A stretch of DNA of 10,912 nt, taken from positions 1 through 10,912 of the forward strand of contig SLOZ01000209.1 of NCBI GenBank assembly GCA_007132255.1. The letters are read 5' to 3'. Source of the DNA: Limnochordia bacterium (GTDB lineage: Bacteria > Bacillota > Limnochordia > Darwinibacteriales > B1SED10-159). A program made the position numbers and the translations under genes. Below the pieces are notes generated by a model. The model saw only the letters and a program-made list of their open reading frames with translations, ran no database searches and was not told the DNA's origin. Positions 7,248 to 10,912 of this stretch are shown piece by piece (the stretch's first letter is position 1; every line of letters starts with the position of its first letter).

Positions 7248-7989
7248 AGTCGGGATTCGCCGCTGGGGTCAAAAACGACCTCCGCACTGTTCTGTGTGCG
7301 GTCAACCGCGACAGCGGATTTGGCGTCCTCATCCCTTCCCGATGCCAGCGGGGTTCGGCAGTGGGGTGTGGCTGCAGCAGGACTGCCAGTGCATCACAAC
7401 AGAACAGGTGCGGCAGCGGCAGCGCCTGCAAGCGGCCATTAATCCCAAGTGGGATGATCCTCTGCCGCCGGCGCTGCGCAACCATACATTCACGAATTTC
7501 AAGGTCGGAACTTATAACCGTGAGGCCTATGATGTCTGCGGTAAGTTTGCTCAAAAATTCCGGGATATTCGCAGTGGTGAAGGTTTGTTTCTTTACGGTC
7601 ATTCTGGAGTTGGCAAGACGCACCTAGCCTGCGCAGTGTTGAACCAGTTAAAGGAGGATCACTGGACTGCGTTCGCCCACGTGCCAACATTGTTGGACCA
7701 ACTCCGCAGACAGGCCGTGACCTTGGATCCTTTGATCCGGGTGGAACTTTTGGTACTGGATGATTTGGGAAGTGAGCGCACGACGGACTGGGCGTTGGAG
7801 CAGCTGCTAGTGATTCTCGATGGACGCATAAACCGGAATCGATCCACGATTTTGACGGCAAACTATGACAGTGAACAGCTTGCCAAGTTGGACCGGATCG
7901 TGGGGATGCGGTTGGCCTCAAGAATTACCGGCCAGCATCTGCCCATCGTCATTCAAGGGCCTGACTGGCGACAGCAGCGTTATAAGTAG
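7240..7989 (+). CDS. DnaC/DnaI-like AAA+ helicase loader with N-terminal cysteine cluster
   Basis: Likely ATPase that delivers the replicative helicase DnaB/DnaC to DNA. The 249 residues start with a probable zinc-binding region: Cys17 and Cys20 (CSVC), then Cys49 and Cys51 (CQC). The AAA+ core follows with Walker A GHSGVGKT at 120-127, Walker B LLVLDDLG at 170-177, sensor-1 region TILTAN at 203-208 and an arginine-finger-like RLASRI at 224-229. HTFTNFKVG before the core is typical of DnaC/IstB-type loaders. The start is ATG at 7240, overlapping the DnaD-like stop by 8 bases, with no good ribosome site (AAGGA is too distant), so translational coupling is likely. The frame is open further upstream, to 7051, but that part lies inside the DnaD-like gene. 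IstB is less likely because no transposase is adjacent. Confidence 0.9.
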   Translation: MTKVGIRRWGQKRPPHCSVCGQPRQRIWRPHPFPMPAGFGSGVWLQQDCQCITTEQVRQRQRLQAAINPKWDDPLPPALRNHTFTNFKVGTYNREAYDVCGKFAQKFRDIRSGEGLFLYGHSGVGKTHLACAVLNQLKEDHWTAFAHVPTLLDQLRRQAVTLDPLIRVELLVLDDLGSERTTDWALEQLLVILDGRINRNRSTILTANYDSEQLAKLDRIVGMRLASRITGQHLPIVIQGPDWRQQRYK

Positions 7990-7990
7990 G

Positions 7991-8044
7991 AACCACCTGA
8001 ATTCGTCCGGGCAGTTTAAGGCACCGGCGACGGGTGGTTTTTTT
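7991..8044 (+). terminator. Rho-independent terminator after the helicase-loader gene
   Basis: AACCACC (7991-7997) pairs with GGTGGTT (8033-8039), and inner pairs CGTC (8004-8007) with GACG (8029-8032) extend the structure. A run of seven T follows at 8038-8044. It begins one base after the stop codon at 7987-7989, marking the end of the plus-strand gene run. Confidence 0.75.
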
Positions 8045-8181
8045 GTGCAGAAAATGCCGCTTTGCAGCCACTGCAGTGACGGCCGCGGCTTAATGGGCTC
8101 GGTTGTTGTGCGGATGGAATGCAGTCAGTGAGAGATGTTCACAAGACCAGCTCAACCTGACGGTTCGCAGTTAAACTGCAA

Positions 8182-8213
8182 AGCAGCGCCAGGGCTATAG
8201 CCCTGGCGCTGCT
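8182..8213 (-). terminator. Perfect 14-bp hairpin, probable terminator of the ABC operon
   Basis: The arms 8182-8195 and 8200-8213 are perfectly complementary around TATA. On the minus strand the hairpin begins 34 bases after the ATPase stop codon at 8248. The minus-strand tail reads TTGCAGTTTAACTG, so the T tract is broken; termination may be imperfect. On the plus strand nothing T-rich follows. It also sits in the convergent junction, where it could block transcripts from either side. Confidence 0.65.
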
Positions 8214-8247
8214 CGCCAGTGAACGTTGACACTCCACTGTTAAGTAT

Positions 8248-8976
8248 TCAAAGGATCTTTGAGAGGAAGGATTGGGTGCGGGGATTTTCAGGATTGCCGA
8301 ACAGCGCTGCCGGTGTGTTTTCTTCCACCAAAAGCCCTTCATCCATGAAGAGGACGCGGTCGCCAACTTCCTTAGCGAATCCCATCTCATGGGTGACGAC
8401 CACCATGGTCATACCTTCTTTGGCCAGGGCCTTCATGACCTCAAGCACTTCCCCGATCATCTCGGGATCCAAAGCGGAGGTAGGTTCATCGAACAGCATA
8501 ACCTTCGGGCGCATGGCTAGAGCTCGGGCGATGGCCACTCGCTGCTGTTGACCACCAGATAGTTGGTCCGGATAGCTCTGCGCTTTATCCGATAACCCTA
8601 CTTTGGCCAACAACTCCAGTGCCCTCTGCGAGGCCTCTGCCTTGTTCTGGCCCAAGGAACGAAGGGGACCCAGGGTCACGTTATCCATGACCTTCATGTG
8701 CGGAAAGAGGTGGAAACGTTGAAAGACCATGCCCATCTCACTGCGAATCCGCTGCAGATTGGAGTTGGGGATAATTGGCTCACCTTGAAAACGAATCACT
8801 CCGGTGGTAGGAACCTCTAGGTAATTTAGACAGCGCAGGAACGTACTTTTCCCGCTCCCAGAAGGACCGATGACCACCACAACCTCGCCAGTCTCAACCT
8901 GGGTCGAAATGCCCTTCAAGGCGTGAACGCCACCAAATTCCTTGGTGAGATCCTTTACTTCAATAATATAATCCAT
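8248..8976 (-). CDS. Polar amino-acid ABC transporter ATPase
   Basis: Cytoplasmic ATPase powering a PAAT-family importer (GlnQ/HisP type). The 242 residues match the family. Walker A GPSGSGKST is at 37-45, the Q-loop Gln at 86, the signature LSGGQQQR at 139-146, Walker B VMLFDEPTSALD at 159-170 and the H-loop His at 196 in VTHEM. All ATPase motifs are intact, and the close NPENPRTQSFLSKIL ending is typical of GlnQ-like proteins. The ATG overlaps the permease stop by one base (TAATG), with GAAGGTGG just upstream, so translation is coupled. It is the last gene of the operon. ATPases of this family do not reveal the amino acid carried. Confidence 0.96.
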   Translation of the reverse strand: MDYIIEVKDLTKEFGGVHALKGISTQVETGEVVVVIGPSGSGKSTFLRCLNYLEVPTTGVIRFQGEPIIPNSNLQRIRSEMGMVFQRFHLFPHMKVMDNVTLGPLRSLGQNKAEASQRALELLAKVGLSDKAQSYPDQLSGGQQQRVAIARALAMRPKVMLFDEPTSALDPEMIGEVLEVMKALAKEGMTMVVVTHEMGFAKEVGDRVLFMDEGLLVEENTPAALFGNPENPRTQSFLSKIL

Positions 8977-9632
8977 TATTCCACCACCTTCAGACGTTTC
9001 TCCACCGCATTGACTAAGCGCGAAATACTAATGGTCATGATCAGAAAGACAATGGCCACGGCCAGCCAGAGCTCGAAAGGACGAAAGGTTCGCCCAATGA
9101 TGATCTGTGCTTTGCGAACCAACTCCTCCAACGCAATAACCGAGACCAGTGACGAATCCTTCAGCAGGGCAATGAACTCGTTCCCTAAGGGCGGTACAAT
9201 GCGGCGAAATGCCTGCGGCAGGATGACAAACCGCATGGTATCCCATGTGCTCAAGCCCAAGGATTGCGCCGCTTCGCGCTGCCCTTTGTCGATGGATTGG
9301 ATGCCAGCGCGGACGATCTCGGCTACGTACGCGCCGCTGTTCAGGCTGAGTGCCAGGAGCGCTGCTAGGTACGCAGGAATCGGTCGATCGATCAACGGTG
9401 GAATCCCATAGTAAATCAGAAAGATCTGTACCAACAAAGGGGTGCCTCGCATAAAGTCGATATACGCTGCAGCCGCATAACGCTGGGGACCTTTGGCGAT
9501 GCGGGCCATTCCGGCAGCGGTGCCAATCAAAATCCCAAAGAATACGGAAACGCTGGTTAAGCGAATCGTAAGCCAAGCACCTTCTAGCAGCAGTGGCATT
9601 GACTGCCAAACTAAATCCCAACGAAAATCCAT
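8976..9632 (-). CDS. Polar amino-acid ABC transporter permease
   Basis: Inner-membrane channel subunit of the importer, HisM/GlnP type. The 218 residues contain several hydrophobic helices (about 18-42, 66-80, 86-105 and 185-207). The conserved EAA loop, which docks on the ATPase, is visible as GQREAAQSLGLSTWDTMRFV followed by LPQAFRRIVPPLGNEFI. Only one permease gene is present, so a homodimer is likely. The ATG has GGAGG 8 bases upstream, and that ribosome site directly follows the U tract of a hairpin in the leader, which probably lowers its expression relative to the binding protein. The stop overlaps the ATPase start. Confidence 0.96.
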   Translation of the reverse strand: MDFRWDLVWQSMPLLLEGAWLTIRLTSVSVFFGILIGTAAGMARIAKGPQRYAAAAYIDFMRGTPLLVQIFLIYYGIPPLIDRPIPAYLAALLALSLNSGAYVAEIVRAGIQSIDKGQREAAQSLGLSTWDTMRFVILPQAFRRIVPPLGNEFIALLKDSSLVSVIALEELVRKAQIIIGRTFRPFELWLAVAIVFLIMTISISRLVNAVEKRLKVVE

Positions 9633-9645
9633 TCGCTACACCTCC

Positions 9646-9674
9646 AAAAAAAGACGCCCCGTGTAAGGGGCGTC
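9646..9674 (-). terminator. Intra-operon terminator-like hairpin between binding-protein and permease genes
   Basis: On the minus strand GACGCCCC (9667-9674) pairs with GGGGCGTC (9653-9660) around a 6-base loop, followed by seven T (9652-9646). The next bases are the GGAGG of the permease. It starts 11 bases after the binding-protein stop. A classic intrinsic terminator at this place would stop part of the transcripts, giving more binding protein than permease and ATPase; it may also protect the 3' end of the upstream message. Confidence 0.85.
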
Positions 9675-9685
9675 AGCATGTTCCC

Positions 9686-10435
9686 TTATTCTTGAGCGCC
9701 GAACCATGTTTCATGAATGGCATCGTACGTGCCGTCAGCCCGCAGCTGCGCTAAAGCCTCGTTAATGCGCTCCATCAACTCTGGGTTTTGTCTACGACCG
9801 GCGATCCCGTAGAACTCGTTCTCAGCGGCTGGTCCTAGATGGCGCAGGGGAGCACTGGGATTAGCTGCCAAATAGGCCTCAGCCACAGGCAGATCCACCA
9901 CAGCGGCATGAGCGGCTCGATTGATCACAGCCTGCATTGCTTCCGACACAGTGTTGAATCGAGCAATGGAGCGAATGCCAGGAACGTCTTCGGCGGCAAA
10001 ATCTCCTGTTGTACTGATCTGCACTGCAGCAATCTTACCAGCCAAGTCCTCGAGCGCCGCAATGTCTTCCGTGTCTTGGCGAATTACGACAGTTTGCACA
10101 GACTCGAAGTAAGGTGTGGAGAACAAAACACTCTCGGCTCGCTCTTCTGTGATGGTCATGCCAGCGATGATCACATCGTAATGGTTGTTGAGCAGACCTG
10201 GGATAAGACCATCCCAATTGACGTTAGCAATGGTGACATCCATCTCCAGCACCTCGCCAATGGCCCGAATCAAGTCCATATCAAAGCCGACAAGTTGATT
10301 CGTGTCCGGATCCACGAACTCGAAGGGCATGAAGCCTGCTTCTGTGGCTACTCGGAGTGTATCCGCTTGGGCACTGGCCCCCAGGGATGCGACCAGAATT
10401 GCCATGAGAAACAGTAAACCAAAATATCGTTTCAT
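9686..10435 (-). CDS. Polar amino-acid ABC transporter substrate-binding protein
   Basis: Extracytoplasmic receptor that captures an amino acid for the importer. The 249 residues begin with a cleavable signal peptide (MKRYFGLLFLMAILVASLG, cleavage probably after ASAQA at about residue 24). There is no lipobox cysteine, unlike most monoderm Bacillota binding proteins. The mature part fits the SBP_bac_3 family: LRVATEAGFMPFEF, GFDMDLIRAIGEVL, and AGMTITEERAESVLFSTPYF, with Arg99 as the likely ligand carboxylate contact. AVVDLPVAEAY places Asp181 where the amino group is usually bound. The start is the ATG at 10435, with GGAAGGTGG close upstream; the frame remains open further 5' but that segment covers the promoter. 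Substrate among polar amino acids is not decidable. Confidence 0.95.
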   Translation of the reverse strand: MKRYFGLLFLMAILVASLGASAQADTLRVATEAGFMPFEFVDPDTNQLVGFDMDLIRAIGEVLEMDVTIANVNWDGLIPGLLNNHYDVIIAGMTITEERAESVLFSTPYFESVQTVVIRQDTEDIAALEDLAGKIAAVQISTTGDFAAEDVPGIRSIARFNTVSEAMQAVINRAAHAAVVDLPVAEAYLAANPSAPLRHLGPAAENEFYGIAGRRQNPELMERINEALAQLRADGTYDAIHETWFGAQE

Positions 10436-10459
10436 AGTACCACCTTCCAAAGTATGTCG

Positions 10460-10474
10460 TACGTTCAATACGTA
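10460..10474 (-). promoter_or_regulatory. Inverted repeat over the predicted transcription start (candidate operator)
   Basis: TACGT-N5-ACGTA lies on the predicted transcription start of the ABC operon. A second short repeat, TATGC-N9-GCATA (10500-10518), overlaps the -35. Either could bind a repressor, but both are short and no regulator gene is visible in the window. Confidence 0.3.
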
Positions 10475-10477
10475 GCT

Positions 10478-10506
10478 ATTATAGCAGTACCGTGATGAAT
10501 ATGCAA
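10478..10506 (-). promoter_or_regulatory. Near-consensus sigma-A promoter for the ABC operon
   Basis: On the minus strand, TTGCAT (10506-10501) and TATAAT (10483-10478) are separated by exactly 17 bases. TGC precedes the -10, making an extended -10 element. The predicted start of transcription is near 10471, giving a leader of about 36 bases before the binding-protein ATG. Confidence 0.85.
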
Positions 10507-10612
10507 TACATAGGCATAATGATACAATTACGCCCTGCAACAGGGAGTTTGCAGCGGCCGCTTAGAGAAGTCTGTGGAAACACCGATCACAGCAGTGTCG
10601 GCTCCAGTCACC
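10507..10612. other. Intergenic segment between the ABC promoter and the micro-lipoprotein terminator
   Basis: No gene is supported here. It holds a small inverted repeat CCCTG-CAA-CAGGG (10533-10545) and the palindrome AGCGGCCGCT (10553-10562). No riboswitch or T-box leader could be recognised. Confidence 0.4.
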
Positions 10613-10640
10613 AAAAACGGAGCTCCCTAAGGAGCTCCGT
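10613..10640 (-). terminator. Intrinsic terminator of the micro-lipoprotein gene
   Basis: On the minus strand a perfect 10-bp stem (10640-10631 with 10626-10617) closes a 4-base loop TTAG and runs into five T (10617-10613). It lies 33 bases past the stop codon of the small gene and upstream of the ABC promoter, so the two units are transcriptionally separated. Confidence 0.85.
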
Positions 10641-10673
10641 CATTGCAGCTTTTGACCCACTGCCCGCTGCTGT

Positions 10674-10811
10674 CTACAACACCGGATCTGTCTGCATCGG
10701 TTCGTTCTCAAAGTTTTCAAAGTTTCCATCGGTACAACCCATAGCAAATATGGCCAGAAGGCCCAGAATCGCTACCAGTACGACCGACTTGTTGCGCAGA
10801 ATGTTCAGCAT
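10674..10811 (-). CDS. Micro-lipoprotein, 45 residues, function unknown
   Basis: I do not recognise a family. The ATG at 10811 has a strong AAGGAGG 8 bases upstream and the gene is followed by an intrinsic terminator, so it looks real despite its size. The N-terminus MLNILRNKS is positively charged, residues about 9-23 are hydrophobic (SVVLVAILGLLAIFA), and AMGC at 23-26 resembles a lipobox with Cys26 as the lipid anchor (Met at -2 is unusual). The mature peptide would be only 20 residues, acidic (about -5, no basic residue), with a small NFENFEN repeat. An alternative is an uncleaved single-pass membrane peptide. In-frame codons upstream to 10871 have no better ribosome site. Confidence 0.7.
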   Translation of the reverse strand: MLNILRNKSVVLVAILGLLAIFAMGCTDGNFENFENEPMQTDPVL

Positions 10812-10883
10812 TGTTGTGCCCTCCTTAGTTTGTGCTAGAAACGTATTGATAAAGTGCCCTGGCGAGCTCATAACAAGAGACTC

Positions 10884-10906
10884 GAAATCGCTTTAGCAGC
10901 GATTTC
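10884..10906. repeat. 9-bp hairpin near the right edge
   Basis: GAAATCGCT (10884-10892) and AGCGATTTC (10898-10906) form a perfect stem with a 5-base loop. No clear T run follows on either strand. It could end a gene lying beyond the window or sit in the leader region of the micro-lipoprotein gene. Confidence 0.45.
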
Positions 10907-10912
10907 ACCGAG

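Noticed and set aside
7240..7989. IstB-type transposition helper instead of a helicase loader
   Set aside because: No IstA transposase or terminal inverted repeats are nearby, and the DnaD-like partner overlaps it.
10436..10612. T-box or amino-acid riboswitch leader for the ABC operon
   Set aside because: The predicted transcript leader is only about 36 bases, too short, and no T-box sequence was found.

Overview
The window looks like a chromosomal segment from a Bacillota (Firmicutes) bacterium, probably a clostridia-like or deep-branching lineage with moderately high GC. The c-di-AMP cassette cdaA-cdaR-glmM is a Bacillota hallmark. Next to it are acpS, a fused NAD(P)H-hydrate epimerase/dehydratase, a stand-alone CBS protein and alr, and the strong GGAGG-type ribosome sites fit the same group. 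The genus cannot be fixed from the sequence. No CRISPR array, tRNA, rRNA, insertion sequence or integrase was seen.

Plus strand, 1-7989. The left edge cuts into a HAD-family phosphatase gene. A very compact gene run follows: cdaA (TTG start, directly after the HAD stop), cdaR (ATGA overlap), glmM, acpS, a bifunctional nnr (13-base overlap, TTG start), a two-CBS-domain protein, and alr. These genes cover c-di-AMP synthesis and its control, the glucosamine-phosphate step towards peptidoglycan, activation of acyl carrier protein, repair of damaged NAD(P)H, a probable adenine-nucleotide sensor, and D-alanine supply. The shared theme is cell-envelope precursor supply plus c-di-AMP signalling. After a 147-base gap with no clear promoter come two overlapping genes for a replication-loading pair: a very short DnaD-like protein holding only the C-terminal DnaD/DnaB module, and a DnaC/DnaI-like AAA+ helicase loader with an N-terminal cysteine cluster. 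A terminator hairpin follows.

Convergent junction, 7990-8247. It holds the plus-strand terminator, a doubtful 25-28 codon cysteine-containing ORF, and a perfect 14-base-pair hairpin that probably ends the minus-strand operon.

Minus strand, 8248-10912. A polar amino-acid ABC importer operon reads right to left: substrate-binding protein, permease, ATPase. It is driven by a near-consensus sigma-A promoter with an extended -10. A terminator-like hairpin sits between the binding-protein gene and the permease gene, with its U tract touching the permease Shine-Dalgarno sequence; it is probably an attenuator that keeps binding protein in excess over membrane components. Upstream is a separate minus-strand gene for a 45-residue micro-lipoprotein with its own Shine-Dalgarno and terminator.

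Most of the window is ordinary, well-understood housekeeping. The parts most worth a second look are the CBS protein as a possible local c-di-AMP or nucleotide receptor, the minimal DnaD module paired with a helicase loader, the attenuator inside the ABC operon, and the micro-lipoprotein. I see no clear evidence of a wholly new defence or mobile system.
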